Positions 1 through 13,800 of a stretch of 64,000 nucleotides of DNA are shown in pieces. The DNA is from Lumbricus terrestris. Taxonomy: Eukaryota; Annelida; Clitellata; Crassiclitellata; Lumbricidae. The notes below the pieces were generated by a model. It worked only from the letters and a program-made list of their open reading frames with translations. It did no database searches and had not been told where the DNA came from. A program made the position numbers and the translations under genes. The DNA lies in assembly GCA_949752735.1 (NCBI GenBank), contig OX457036.1, forward strand, positions 92,525,868-92,589,867, read 5' to 3'. The first letter of the stretch is position 1, and each line of letters opens with the position of its first letter.

Positions 1-395
1 GAGACATTACACTGGCTTCCTACTCGGCAGCGCATTGAATTTATAATCGCTGCTCTAGTTAGGCAATGCCAGCTTGGAATTAACCCACACTGCTTGCGAG
101 ATCTTTGTTGCTCCACTAGTACCCAAGACCACCGTCCCATCCGTACTGCACAGTAGGGAGTGTTTTTGGTCTCTTTTGCACGAACTGCAACTATGCAGAA
201 TAGAGCCTTTTCTGTCATCGGCCCAGTGGTCTGGAATGGGTTTCCACAGGAGCTGCATCTGCTTCCTGGGGTTATTACTGAAACATTTTTTTCATTACAC
301 TCAAAACTGTCCTTTTTTGCGGTGCTAGAGTCGGGAGCGCTACTGAGTAGTCCTTTTGAAGAAGCGCTATATAAATTCTTGAATGAATGAATGAA
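1..395 (+). mobile_element. CR1-like LINE, 3' fragment
   Basis: Translation gives the typical end of a non-LTR reverse transcriptase ORF, broken by a stop and frameshifts: a 'LHWLPTRQRIEF' start and a 'NRAFSVIGPVVWNGFPQE' block. It is followed by a 3' tail with GCGCTATATAAA and an (ATGA)n microsatellite ending near 405. The tail (about 330-381) resembles the ends of two SINEs in this window. The clade (CR1/L2) is inferred from motif style. Confidence 0.7.
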
Positions 396-1080
396 TAAAC
401 ATCTGCACATATAAAAAAATTTATAAATGCACAATCGCATATGGCAATTTTAAAATGCATAGATCTACTTTAGGCTACTCTGCACAACAACGTTCTGTAG
501 GCGTGGACCAAACATTCACTTCGCCTAACATAAATGAAAGCAATACCCACCACCTAGTATACTTCTCGCCTACATTATGTCCAATATTCAAAGCCTTTCA
601 TCAAGGCAATGATTAAACCACCTATTTTGATTAAAGTTGTTTGTCCACAAATAACGTCGATTGATGAGACGTCTCCTCGCTATCTTTCCAACCTACGGTG
701 ACGTGCCATTGCTCGGCTATCTCCGCAGTTTCGCCCATAACATTTCAATGTGAAAGAAGCAAACGCAACACACATTAACTTGCGAACTATAAACAACAAG
801 TATACATTGCGAACTATAACAAAGAGAGATTGATTACAGTAGCCTATATTCGCAATTTATAATTCAAGAACTGTAACTTAATTTTGTCGACATTATACGC
901 CCTATTTTTCGTCCGCAATTGACGTTTGGATTAGGCTCTTAGGAAAAGGATTTTTCAATAACTTTTACTTAATTTTTGGACATTAGACTTTAATTTCGCT
1001 GTTTGCATATTTGCCAGACAATTATACCTGATTTTATTCGTCAGCTTTTCATTTCTTTTTCTGTGTATGTTAGTCTATAT
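396..1080. other. 3' flank of P450 copy A, no gene seen
   Basis: AT-rich sequence without a supported ORF or recognisable element. Confidence 0.5.
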
Positions 1081-1089
1081 CTTGTTGAT

Positions 1090-1195
1090 TGCGCGCTTAT
1101 GTCGGCGCGCTTTTGTCCAGCGCGCTTTTGTCGGGTCGCGCTTATGTCGGCGCGCTTTTGTCGGCGCGCTTTTGTCGGCGCGCTTTTGACGGGGT
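1090..1195. repeat. Short minisatellite, GGCGCGCTTTTGTC unit
   Basis: About six imperfect copies of a 14-16 bp unit centred on GGCGCGCTTTTGTC. The reverse complement of the same unit recurs at 27,107-27,190, on the other side of P450 copy A. Confidence 0.8.
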
Positions 1196-1843
1196 ACCGC
1201 GGAACATAGACTACATTCATCTATCTATGGTTGCAAGTCTGATAATGACCTTTAACACATTGAGTCCAGTTTGTTTAGTCGGAGAGGGTTAAGGCTAATG
1301 GCAAAAATACACCACTCAACCTTCCATTTAGCAGATGGCTTTGATAAACTGAGCAGCAGGGTGGGGCCTTGCATGGCTGACTGTGACAGGTAATTCGACT
1401 CCTGAAATAACTTATTAGGTTATAATCTATTCATACTATGAATCGTCACCAAACAGCATTGCATAAGTTTGCATTTGAACAACGACTTTTAATATTATTA
1501 GTTCCAGAGTCTTTTTTTCTAAATAAAATTCTGACCTCGGTTACGCAGCAGCCTCTATCAAGTGGCCAAAGAAATCACTGCCTACGCTAGCACAAAGCGA
1601 TGTATAAAATAATAAGGGCATGATACATGTATTAACGAAGATAAGTAGACATCCATAGATAATTCAAAGTCATATATAATAAATTGGCAGTAAATACTAC
1701 TATTGTGTTCCACGGTTTACAATAGTGCGACGTGCAAGATACATCACTGTCTGAGCACTAGCGCTGCAATCTACTTATCAGATTACAAGACGTCCATCAT
1801 TCTGCAAAAGCAACTGTGAAACTTCAACATTTGCTTCTAGGCT

Positions 1844-2067
1844 TTAGACGAAGTCCATACTAATCTGACTTTGTCCATTTAAATCTCTGGCGATCAATCG
1901 AATGTTAAATTCGCATGGAGTCAGCACCACACCTACTGGCTCAATCCATTTGATGTCAACAGCACTTTGTCCCTCTGGTGGTCGGATGATAAAGCGCTGC
2001 ACCAGTCCAGTGATAATGAGAAACAACTCTGCACGAGCCAGGATTTCACCGAGACAAGAGCGCCGCC
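1844..2067 (-). CDS. P450 copy A exon 5 (haem-binding exon)
   Basis: It starts after a TTTAG acceptor and completes the haem loop GRRSCLGE begun in exon 4. It then codes the C-terminal beta region. The reading frame passes the position of the stop in copies B-D and ends 12 codons later. Confidence 0.88.
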
Positions 2068-2347
2068 CTAAAGACACAGAACCTAGTGTATGTTTATAAA
2101 GGCCAAGAAGTATTCATAGAACAGTATTCATAGTCGTTATAATCATTCGAATTATTATTGGACTTCTTATAGCCTAACTGACTTTGTTAGACATCCTCAA
2201 AATACAGCTGCTGCTGCAGCCCCCATTACTAGTACTACCACCACTACTACTACTATTACTAATACTACTCCCATTACTACTGCTACTACTACCACTACTA
2301 CTACTACTAACAAATTAATGCTATTGCTACTGCTACTACCGTTACAG

Positions 2348-2406
<59 letters not shown>

Positions 2407-5400
2407 GTAGCGAGCCAGGTTGCTACTGGCTACCTTACTTATTTACTTAAGTAAGGCCGCTATTTCTATTGCGAATTCATGGGTGCTATGCTTAGCGCAA
2501 ATCGATGCGGTCATCGCTATTTTTAGCTTCCCCATGCATTTACCAATGGAATATTCCACCACCTGCGATTTCTTATTGGTTGGACATCACGCGATGTTTT
2601 AGGCGCCAAGAAGCGGTCTTCTTAGGCAAAATTAACGCGCAAACTGTCAGTCTGGACACGGAAACCGAACGGGTGACACCTATGTCGATCGATTTCTTAA
2701 ATTGTGGTAAAATTATACAGATCCGGCTCCGGCAAGTTTCCAGAACCAGGAGGACAAGGTTCCTTGGTAATTGGTTTGTCGATAAATGATGGTGAATCGT
2801 TTCGGGCACCGATTAAACGCATAATCGAAATTTTATGGGAGAAATTGTGACGTTGGCTGAAGACACAATAAATCTTACAAGACGGGAAACGTGGATCGGC
2901 TGTCTTGAATATATCAATGGAACAGGGAAGTATTGCCATGCTAACCTATTGAGCTCGAACCAGAATTAAGTGTAAATCGATAATACCTGCATTGCTAATT
3001 TTGACGCTGTTTAATTGAATCTACTCAGTCTGTGAACTGGGAGAATAAATCTTAAATTAGTAAAGGAGCATAGTTAGTATTTAGAAGACCTTGATAGCGA
3101 CCTATTACTATTGATTTCGTTTCTACTATTGTACAAATAATTGATAATGAGCGACGGGCAGTCACCCGATTAATTGTATAATAAATAACGCTTAAATAAG
3201 GAAACTGTGTATTTATTATTGCTATTGAAACCCGATGGACTCGGACAGTGACTCAGACGGTGTACTGCAGATGGAAACAGGACACGAGGAGGACAAGAGA
3301 TGTCCTGAGGAAATGGTTGATATGGAAACGACTGACCATCCAGCAAACCCTGACCTGATTTTGATATACCGACAAATGGCAACTATAGAACAATTTATGG
3401 AGCGCCAGACTGATATTCTAACCAGTTTAACCGATGAATTAGGCCAGGTTTCTGTACAACAGGGCAGACTGAATTCTCGCCAAGAAGAGAATGAGGCAAG
3501 AGTTAAGTCCCTAACTGAAAGTGTAGAGGGTAGTGGAGCTAGGGGAAATGTTGAGGGATCGAACCCAGATAAGCACCCTATCACAGGGGCTGTTGTGATC
3601 TCAACAGACACCGCGCACATATGTCCGATACCGGCCCATCCTGAGGAAGGTTACCAGAGAAGCTCACACCCTAGGTTAGGACTTGAACCGGCCACCATTG
3701 ACAATAAGGAAACCCTACAGGGAAGGGTGGGGCCCCTTACCGACCAGGAAACCCTTGATCTGGGACCCAGACTCCCTCAACAACGCCCAGGGGAGCGCAC
3801 AGCTGTGGAACCCATTAATTGGGCAGGAAATAGTTATGGACAGCTAGCGCCCCCGCGCGTAACAATTGGCACCAGCAAGTGGGATGAAAGTACAGGAGGT
3901 CCTAGAGAAAAGGGTAAAATAATAATGGGTCCTAGATTTAGTAGAGCAGAAGATTTATGGTAAAAAGTGGAAAATGGAAAAGAAAATTTTCCACAAGATG
4001 ATCTAAGAGGAAGGGATGTGCAGATGAAATACTTTGGTGCTAGACCAAAGGATTTACAAGGTCAAGGTCAAGGTCAAGGTCAAAGAGTAAATACAACTGA
4101 CATGTTGCATAGTCAAACAATAGACTATTATGATACAAATGTTTTGTATAGAGATTTTGACTTTGAAAATTACATGCGTCGAAAACAAGATAAATTGGTT
4201 AAACATGGAACTGAATATAAATCTGATAACGATGATTCAGAAATTACCGACTTGCGAGCGCTACATAAATTCGAACTAGAAACAAAAGCGTTAGGTGTAG
4301 AGCAAAATGAGGGTAAAACTTGTACTAATCCCAGATTTCTAGTTTCAGATGGAAAAATGGGGGATTCTTCGTTGCTGAGCGACGACCACGTGGTATCATG
4401 GGATTCACATCCTCGTCAGTCAACGACTGCTACCCCATGGGCTGCCACCTTTTCCCCCTCGTCGGTTCCTGAAACAGAAAAATTCCGGTCACCGAGTAAC
4501 ACGCTGTCACTTGTGACCGCTTCAGTCACCTCGGCTGCCATCGACTTCCGTTTCTGCGAGTCGGAAGCGGAATCCAAAAGAATCCCTACCATCGTCGCAT
4601 CGGTCCCTCAGATGTTCACGTACACACCTGCTCCGAGCCGGCCGATTATGTCCATGGTTTCCCTGTCGTCGGAAACCCAAGTCACGCACAGCTACGAATA
4701 CAAACATTGGGCTAATGGTCAGCCCATGTATGCGTCCTACAGTCGGAAGATGGTTCCACCTGTTCCAGTTTTCCCTGTCTACGCAGAAGCAGTTTCCCTT
4801 CCGTTCCAGATGCAACCGTGGCCCACGACGAGCACAGTTCTGGAAAATCCTGTCATGCAACGGGGTACATCGTCAGAAATGTTCAGCTCGGCCAGTTTGA
4901 ATGGGCAAGACAATCATCTGAAAACAAAGGAAGGAAGGATGGTCAGTCTTCCTTCCACAGAAATTCGAGCCGCGTTTGAAAAACAGATATCAACTGGTGG
5001 TCATGTAACTTCATCATCCAGCACAGAAAAAGAAGAAGCTACCGAGAATGTTCCGACCTCAGCTGCCGACTCAATGAGAGAAAAGGTGAGATCGCATATG
5101 AAACTAGGTCATTATAATGGGAAAACGTCAGTGGAAGTGTTCTTAAAAAAATTTGAGGTGTGTTCCAATAACAATCGTTGGACAGAAGACGAAAAACTAG
5201 CACAACTGACCTGCGCACTGGTTGAACCGGTAGATCAACTTCTTTATGAATTTGACTCTGATACAATTACCACCTGCGCCGACTTGATGGACAGGTTGAG
5301 GCTAAGACATGGGAGCACTGACCAAACGGTTTTGTATCAGACCCAACTGAGTGCTCGCAGACAGAAGGGGGGGAGAAGATCTGGGTTCTTTGGTCCAAGA

Positions 5401-8400
5401 CATAAGAAGATTAATGATTCTGGCATTCCTAGGACCGAGGTCTACACACAGCGAAACTATCGCGATCAAGGCTTTCCTTGATGCTTTACGAGATAAAGAG
5501 CTAGCCTTAAAAGTGAGGGAGCGAGAACCGGTCACCCTAGACAGTGCATACAAAACGGCCATGAGACTGGAAGGCTACCGCAGAGCTGATGAAGATGGCA
5601 TGGACCGCCAAGAACGACGTCCAGGCCGAATCAAAATCGTAAAGGAAAGTGATGAAACAGGAGATTGCGATACGAAAGAATTTCGCGAAGACATTGCTCG
5701 TCAACTCAAGCAATTGAGTGACAGAATGGACTGCTTGCTAAAGACCTCATCGACCGAAAAACAATATCCGCGATGGCAACCGCAGAATACCCCTTCAGCA
5801 GGGAGAGGCACAAACTATATGAATCAACGATGGAACCAGAAACCGAACGAAACCTACCGAAGGATAACCGACAACCGTCGCTGCTTCGAATGCAACCAGG
5901 TTGGACACTTGGCCCGGGTTTGTCCTCGCAGAATAAACTCTTCGTCAACTGGAGAACAAGATGAATCCGAAGGACCTGGGGTGAGTAACGCTAGACATGT
6001 AAAAGGAAACAGTGACGCTTATTTGTCCGTAACAATTAGAGGGAAGAAATTGCTAGCTTTGTTAGACTCGGGTAGTGAAATGACATTATGCCCTGCGTCG
6101 TTAGTGGACTCGAAAGAAATTATCGGTTCCAGTCAACTATTACAAGCTGCTAACGGGTCTGCAATTCGTGTAATGGGAGAAACTGTACTGAAACTGAAAA
6201 TTGAAGGGCAAGACTTCGAAATCCCTTGTCTGGTAACTGAACAGGTTACCGAACTGATTCTTGGACTCTCTTGGATGGTGAAGGAAAATGTCCTATGGCA
6301 TGTAGGGCGAGGATGGATTCTCGTCCGGAATCTTCGGCTAAATGTTCTGCGCAAAAACTGTCCGAAACAGTGTCACCAAACAAAAGGAACTTTCTGCGAC
6401 AGTCAAAATTCTCCGAACGGCGAATCGAATGTCGAAACCCGAGCTGTGCTACCAGAGATGGAAATCGTACGAGAAATCGGTGCCGTGCAAACAGGAACCG
6501 TCGAATCAGAAGCTTCGGTTCCCGAAAAGACTTCTGCTCGATCCAGTCGCTTCGCGGATCCCTGTCCCACCGAGGTGGCAGCCCGAATTCCACGTCAACC
6601 GGATGTGCATCCTCGGGTCGTTCCAAATAGTTCCTTCCGGGGTGGAACTTGCCGTCCTCCAGTGACGCCATCTGTCGAATCAGCGCGAGTGAAAGAGTCG
6701 GTTTCACTCCGAAATGTCACTCGCTCTCAAAAGTCTGACGTCGACCAGATGACCAGATTCACCGGAGGAAACAGACTCGCAATGCTGGCGAGACTGTGGC
6801 AAGCGTAATGTAATGTAATGTGATATGATAGGGTAGCCTGGTCGCATAATGGCGACAAGTTGTGAATAGGGAATAGAATCTTCTCTGCTTTAGTTGTTGT
6901 TTTTGATGATCTATATTTATATGTGGCCTTGAGATTTAGGTTTGCATTTTTATTTTAATGTGTGTGGATAAAATTGTGCTTTCTTACTGTGTAACTATGT
7001 GAAAGTTGACTACAGTAATGAAGTGTAATATGATGATATATGTTATGTGAGAATGCATAGTTTTCTTTGTGTGAAGTGTAGCTTAAGTGTTTCAGATCAC
7101 CTGTGTGTTTTGATATAAGCAGATGATTTTTAAACTAGTGTTTAGTAGTAATTACATGCAAGTAATGCAGTGTAATGTAAGGTTACAAGGCCATGTAATA
7201 GGCATAAGTTCCAGCTAATGCCTAAGTGTTAGTCCTTTAGGTAGAAATAAAATATTTAGTTGCTATATTGGTATAAGTATTAGAATTGCTTCTTGTTGCC
7301 ACGAAGAAAGGCTGATGTTGTGTTTGTATGTCAATTGCATAATAATGATTGCAAGTTAGAATGCTGCCTGGTGGTTGAAAGATAACCTTGTGTGAATGGT
7401 TGAATGAGTAACTTGTATGGTAAGAGTCGGTAGAGCACCCAATTGTAAGCATCGCCCTGGGAGTTGGTAAGTAAGTTGGATTATAGATTTGTAGGTAGAC
7501 TCACTATTTAGCCGGCAGTGGAAATTGCATGAAATCGTGAAGCTGTGCCTGTGGATTAGTGACGAGATGAATTCGTCCAGTCTTAGACTACTTCCTGTAG
7601 AGGTTGTAATGTAATAGACTATTATAGGATATGGGAATAAGTCCTTTATGCCTTGGGTATGCTTAACTGAGCAGTAATTCCTTCTTCGATCCGGGTAGCT
7701 AAGCCTTGATGTAATAAGGTATGGTATGCATGTGGTATACATTAGTGGCCTAGGTTTATGATCTGACGTTGCTTCATCTCTGTAGTAGTGGCTTAGTGTA
7801 GAAAGAATGAGTGCCTTTAAAACAGCTTAAGTTTTAAGTTGCTGTATATGTTTGGCTTGGTGAATGGGTGAACATTGGTTTGGGATTGCGGTAGAAATAG
7901 ATTGTTTGTGGAATCAAACATTGTCTAAGAGGTAGTGTAAGGTAGTATGAATGAGAGTGACTGAGTGTGCTTGAAGTTGCATTTCTTATTTTGTGGCTTT
8001 TGATGACAAGTTTAAATGGATTATGGCCGCAGACTTCCGTAGCGTCTATTGCCAAGACTTTGTGTGGTATGTCTGAGATTCAGTATCGTATTTGTGCCAT
8101 AAAATTGTGTAAGATATTGATTCCACTGAAGCGCTACTGTTGAGTGAATAATAGGCTAGTGTTGAATTAGCTTAAGATTACATTGCTTCATGTTTTCGTT
8201 GCGTCTCTCGCTGAAGACCCTGTGTTGTGTTTGGAAATTTGTGGAGCGCTATTGTAGTAAGTAGGTCCTAGTATGTGTGGAATCTTCTGTAGCGATTCTT
8301 GTTGATTGTGATTATTATATGCGAATTTTGTATAGCGCCACTGCTGTATAAAAATGTAATAACGGATTAATATAAGATTTGGCGCCGGAACATGACTACA

Positions 8401-10823
8401 TGTGTTAAGAGGACTTTCTCTCGCTAGGGTTCCGTGCAATTATTGGAAGTAGGAAGGTAGTTAAGTGTGATGTCGATGATTTGCTAAATATAGTTAAGGT
8501 GTGCTGTAACCTTATGGTGCTAGAGCGAAGGCACATATTTGGATAATGGTAATGTGTATTAAAACTTAGTTATATTCCGTTGGTAGGCGCGATTACTAGA
8601 GTTGCGCTGAAGGGATTAAACTTCTTTTGTAGGTTAAGTGACCCGTTAAGATGGAGGACAAGGTTGATGTATTGGAACTCATATGCCCTTGGGTAAGAAA
8701 TCAGGAGTGGTGGAAGGTGGAGGCGATCGTTATAACACTATTTACCATTAGGAGAGCTACTTGGTTCTGGCCTTTCTTGGTTTAAGAAGGACGCTGCTTG
8801 AATTGTTGCAAACCGTGAGGTAAAAGTTTAGATGTACCCGGCCCCTATAATCTTGAATCATGGAATTTAACGCATTATACCGGTTGTGAATTGTGGATAA
8901 CATTTTCGTTGGTTATTTTATGTGGAACTGATTGTGTTGATGAAGATATGATTTTAGTTGGTTGTGTTACTGAGTTGCCTTGGAAATGCTATGTCCTGCA
9001 TTGCCATGTTTTACCCTTCCGAGTGGAGATATTATTGCTATATGATGTATGTAATTTGATGGCAGGTATTAATGATAAAAACTGCATCGGTTTCTATGAA
9101 TGAAAAGATTAGTAGTACTTCGTTGGTCAGTTTGAGGACCTCTGTTAGTTAAGAACTGTTTTGGGCATATGTGAACCCTTATGACTGACTAATAATCAGT
9201 CATTGTACAAATTTCTATGTCTTATGCCTGTTAATGTAACTTTTGAGACAATGTAAGATGTTAAATGATAGATAAGATATAAGTGCCATGTATCAGGTTC
9301 GAGCTCGGGAGTTTGGCTTAAATTTCCCAGGGTACTGGTAAATTTAAAAAAGTAAGTGGTGGAGGGTGTAGCGAACCAGGTTGCTACTGGCTACCTTACT
9401 TATTTACTTAAGTAAGGCCGCTATTTCTATTGCGAATTCATGGGTGCTATGCTTAGCGCAAATCGATGCGGTCATCGCTATTTTTAGCTTCCCCATGCAT
9501 TTACCAATGGAATATTCCACCACCTGCGATTTCTTATTGGTTGGACATCACGCGATGTTTTAGGCGCCAAGAAGCGGTCTTCTTAGGCAAAATTAACGCG
9601 CAAACTGTCAGTCTGGACACGGAAACCGAACGGGTGACACCTATGTCGATCGATTTCTTAAATTGTGGTAAAATTATACAGATCCGGCTCCGGCAAGTTT
9701 CCAGAACCAGGAGGACAAGGTTCCTTGGTAATTGGTTTGTCGATAAATGATGGTGAATCGTTTCGGGCACCGATTAAACGCATAATCGAAATTTTATGGG
9801 AGAAATTGTGACGTTGGCTGAAGACACAATAAATCTTACAAGACGGGAAACGTGGATCGGCTGTCTTGAATATATCAATGGAACAGGGAAGTATTGCCAT
9901 GCTAACCTATTGAGCTCGAACCAGAATTAAGTGTAAATCGATAATACCTGCATTGCTAATTTTGACGCTGTTTAATTGAATCTACTCAGTCTGTGAACTG
10001 GGAGAATAAATCTTAAATTAGTAAAGGAGCATAGTTAGTATTTAGAAGACCTTGATAGCGACCTATTACTATTGATTTCGTTTCTACTACTGTACAAATA
10101 ATTGATAATGAGCGACGGGCAGTCACCCGATTAATTGTATAATAAATAACGCTTAAATAAGGAAACTGTGTATTTATTATTGCTATTGAAACCCGATGGA
10201 CTCGGACAGTGACTCAGACGGTGTACTGCAGATGGAAACAGGACACGAGGAGGACAAGAGATGTCCTGAGGAAATGGTTGATATGGAAACGACTGACCAT
10301 CCAGCAAACCCTGACCTGATTTTGATATACCGACAAATGGCAACTATAGAACAATTTATGGAGCGCCAGACTGATATTCTAACCAGTTTAACCGATGAAT
10401 TAGGCCAGGTTTCTGTACAACAGGGCAGACTGAATTCTCGCCAAGAAGAGAATGAGGCAAGAGTTAAGTCCCTAACTGAAAGTGTAGAGGGTAGTGGAGC
10501 TAGGGGAAATGTTGAGGGATCGAACCCAGATAAGCACCCTATCACAGGGGCTGTTGTGATCTCAACAGACACCGCGCACATATGTCCGATACCGGCCCAT
10601 CCTGAGGAAGGTTACCAGAGAAGCTCACACCCTAGGTTAGGACTTGAACCGGCCACCATTGACAATAAGGAAACCCTACAGGGAAGGGTGGGGCCCCTTA
10701 CCGACCAGGAAACCCTTGATCTGGGGCCCAGACTCCCTCAACAACGCCCAGGGGAGCGCACAGCTGTGGAACCCATTAATTGGGCAGGAAATAGTTATGG
10801 ACAGCTAGCGCCCCCGCGCGTAA

Positions 10824-10871
<48 letters not shown>

Positions 10872-13800
10872 CATTACCGATACAACTACTATTACTAGCA
10901 CAGTAGCACTACTACAACTTCTTCTTCTAGTACCACCACCACTGACATCACCACCTCTACTACTACAACTACTACTGCTGCTACTACAGCAGCTACAACT
11001 AGACATACAACTACTACTACTATTATTTCTACTACTACAAATCATTAGCATCATCATCAACATCGTCATAAAAATATCTGTAACAATCACAAAAATATTA
11101 TTATAACAATGATTTTATGAATGGAAAATTACGCTGCATTTGAGAGTGAAACCTTGAAAAGAGGAATCTGAGTTCGATGCAGATCAGAGTACGGTCTTTA
11201 GAGCGAACGATTTTATGAAATTTTAAGTCTCAACAACTAACCAAGGGAAAACGCAATAACCGATTCCCTGGCGGTCACTTTTCCAGCCTTGTCCAAAAAC
11301 CTTTCCGGTCGAAATATGTCCGGGTCCTTCCAAACCTTTGGGTCCATGTGAGTCGCATAAATATTTACCAAAACCTGCAAAATAGGTATTCTATTTTTAT
11401 ATACAAGGAAAAGGCACTAACAAACAGCAAAACACATGTCAGTCAGTAGCCGGAGGTATAATGTCTCACGACAGTAATAGTATGCTACTATGTAACCATG
11501 TGAATGATCTAACGAAGATGAACAGTGAACACCCTTTAGAAACGTCGGTATCCGTGAGATAGCTATCGGTACAGATTTCTCACAAGAATAAGCCTCAAAT
11601 GAAGCAACGAAATGCCGGGATGTCTGATAACGAAGTAAACAAATGTTGACATAATGAAACTGGAAAGCTTCAAGTTAGGGAAACTGAACTTTGGTATCGT
11701 CTTTGCACATTTCTGTTAAGTATTGGAAAAAATATATTTGTCCACGACCTTGGTTGATCGTTGCTATCGGTGTATCGACAATATAACAGTCGCCACTGTG
11801 TCCCATGGTTGATCAGAATGGCTACGTGGCCTATTATACGCTACAACCTCTTCGCAGGCAAATATCTGTAAAATTTAGTAAAATGCTCTCTATGAATAAG
11901 ACCACCACAGCAGATGCTTTGAATTGACAAAAGAATACTCGACCTCTTAAACATTATAATATTTACCAAAGTTCCAGTCGGTACAAAGTAGTCGCCAACA
12001 TTGGAATCACTTAACGTAACACGAGGAACGGACAATGGAGCCAAAGTTTTCCAGCGCATAATCTCAAGAATTGTTGCCTCAACAAATGGCAATTTGGATT
12101 GGTCATTCATGGATGGAAGTGAATCTCGAGGAACCACGGCATCAATTTCTGCCTTTATACGATCCTGAACATCGGGGTTGTTGGCTAAGGCGATCAGTAT
12201 CCAAAGAAGAGTATTTGCTGTCGTATCAGTTCCAGCAGCAACCATATCTCGAAGTGCGAATCTCAGTTGCTCAGCATCATGATCTGGACCTGAACTCTCC
12301 ACATATCTACGCACAAAGCAATCTTCTGCACCATGTTCCAGACTTTTTTCAGTCTCTTTTTTAAGAATCTTGCGAAGTGATTTTTGGTTTTCGATCATCT
12401 GATGCAGTTTATTTCGGTGAAAGGGAAGAAATCTAAGTAATGGAGCAATTTCTAATGCTAAATCGACATTTTTGGCGAACCGAAGAACTTCCAATCCGAG
12501 TTCAGTCATTCCGAGGTGATAGTCGTGCCTGCGTCCAAAAAGTACATTCATGATGATGTTTGTTGTGATTAGGTAAAAAAGGTCTCTGGGATCGAAAGAT
12601 CGTCCATTTTGTTTCAATACATGATCTCTCATGAACTCGACTTCTGTCAAGATCCTTGATTCCATTATGTTCTTAACTCCGAATCCAAATTGCTTTAAAG
12701 TGGTAAGTGAGAGCTGGTGATATTTCTTCCACTCTTGAGTCGTTTTCATATTAATCAATCCTAGGAGCAACGTATGAATTACGGCAGGACTTATAATTAT
12801 TATCAAAGCAATATGAATGCTAAAACTATTTAGCTTACAGTGTCATGTACAAGTTCTTATCCTGATAAGGACGAGGTGTAGAAACATTATGTGCAAGTTC
12901 GTGAAATCACAACTGCTGATTATCGTTGGTTGATCCTATTAGCTAGGCCTAGGCCTATATATTATTAGCGCTCAATTAATGAAAATGCAAGACTCGAATC
13001 TAAGGAAGTCGGTATTTTTCTCATCGAAATAGTTTGCTTTGAAGAACACAATGAAGCAACACATTGGCGTAGCCAGGAATTTATGATGGGGGTTGGTTGC
13101 TTCATGGCCTGGCCAGGCTGGCCGGTGTCACGAAATAAAGTCTTCCCCCCCCCCCCCCCGATACAGAGTCTCCCCCTTGCTGATACAGAGTCTCCGGGGG
13201 GAGACTCTGTATCGGAACAAAGTCTCCCCCATTGAAATAGATTCTCCCCCTCTACGATACAAAGTCTCCCCCTACTAAAAATCGCCCCCCTATATTTCCG
13301 GTCTTAACGTGTATTGTTAGACAGTTAGTGTCTAAGCCCTGGTTTGCCGCTTTCACTAGACATGACTGTGGCAGATGCACTGGTAATTGGGATTAGAAGG
13401 ATGGGCGTTCCGCTTGAACGGTAGCTTGTCTATAAATTAAACTGCATTGTAAGGAAGGTAAGGCAGTTGCGGTGTTATGCTGTGGTTTGTGGTCGATTGA
13501 TGTCGAGCGTGTTCACGCTTTGTGGTTTCCCTCGCTGGGAATGCGAGTTCGACCGTTGGGTCTTCTTCTACTTTGCCTTCTTCGCCTCGTTGGTGGAATT
13601 GCGTTTTCTGAATTGCCGCTCGACTACAAAGAGTCTCCGTTATACTGGTCGTTCTACACCGCTTGCTGTGCTTCTCTACCGGTCGTTCCGGGGTCGCTTC
13701 TGAGGAAGGTAACTCTGTACATTAGCTGTATATTCTGCTCTGTTTAATAAATCGACGTTATTTTCATCAAGTGGGACCTTACTTTTGTAGTCATACTCCT

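Larger units (their letters stand above)
2406..10825 (+). mobile_element. LTR retrotransposon (Ty3-like gag, protease only)
   Basis: The element has two 1,459-bp direct LTRs that begin TGTAGCG and end GTAACA. A tRNA-Leu-like primer site follows the 5' LTR and a purine-rich tract precedes the 3' LTR. The LTRs differ at only about three positions seen by eye, so the insertion is young. It codes gag, a CCHC knuckle and an aspartic protease, but no reverse transcriptase, RNase H or integrase ORF is present. It sits inside a CTA microsatellite in intron 4 of P450 copy A, opposite to that gene. It would need enzymes from a partner element. Family assignment (Ty3/Gypsy) rests on the gag capsid pattern. 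Confidence 0.9.

Noticed and set aside
7237..8439. Minus-strand ORFs in the LTR element as an antisense gene
   Set aside because: Short, overlapping, Ser/His/Tyr-rich from T/G-rich plus strand; no domain and no start context.
9381..10581. Second set of ORFs identical to 2,420-3,620
   Set aside because: These are the 3' LTR copy, not an independent gene duplication.
12071..12364. Plus-strand ORF opposite P450 exon 3
   Set aside because: Antisense shadow of a conserved coding exon; similar shadows occur in copies B and C.
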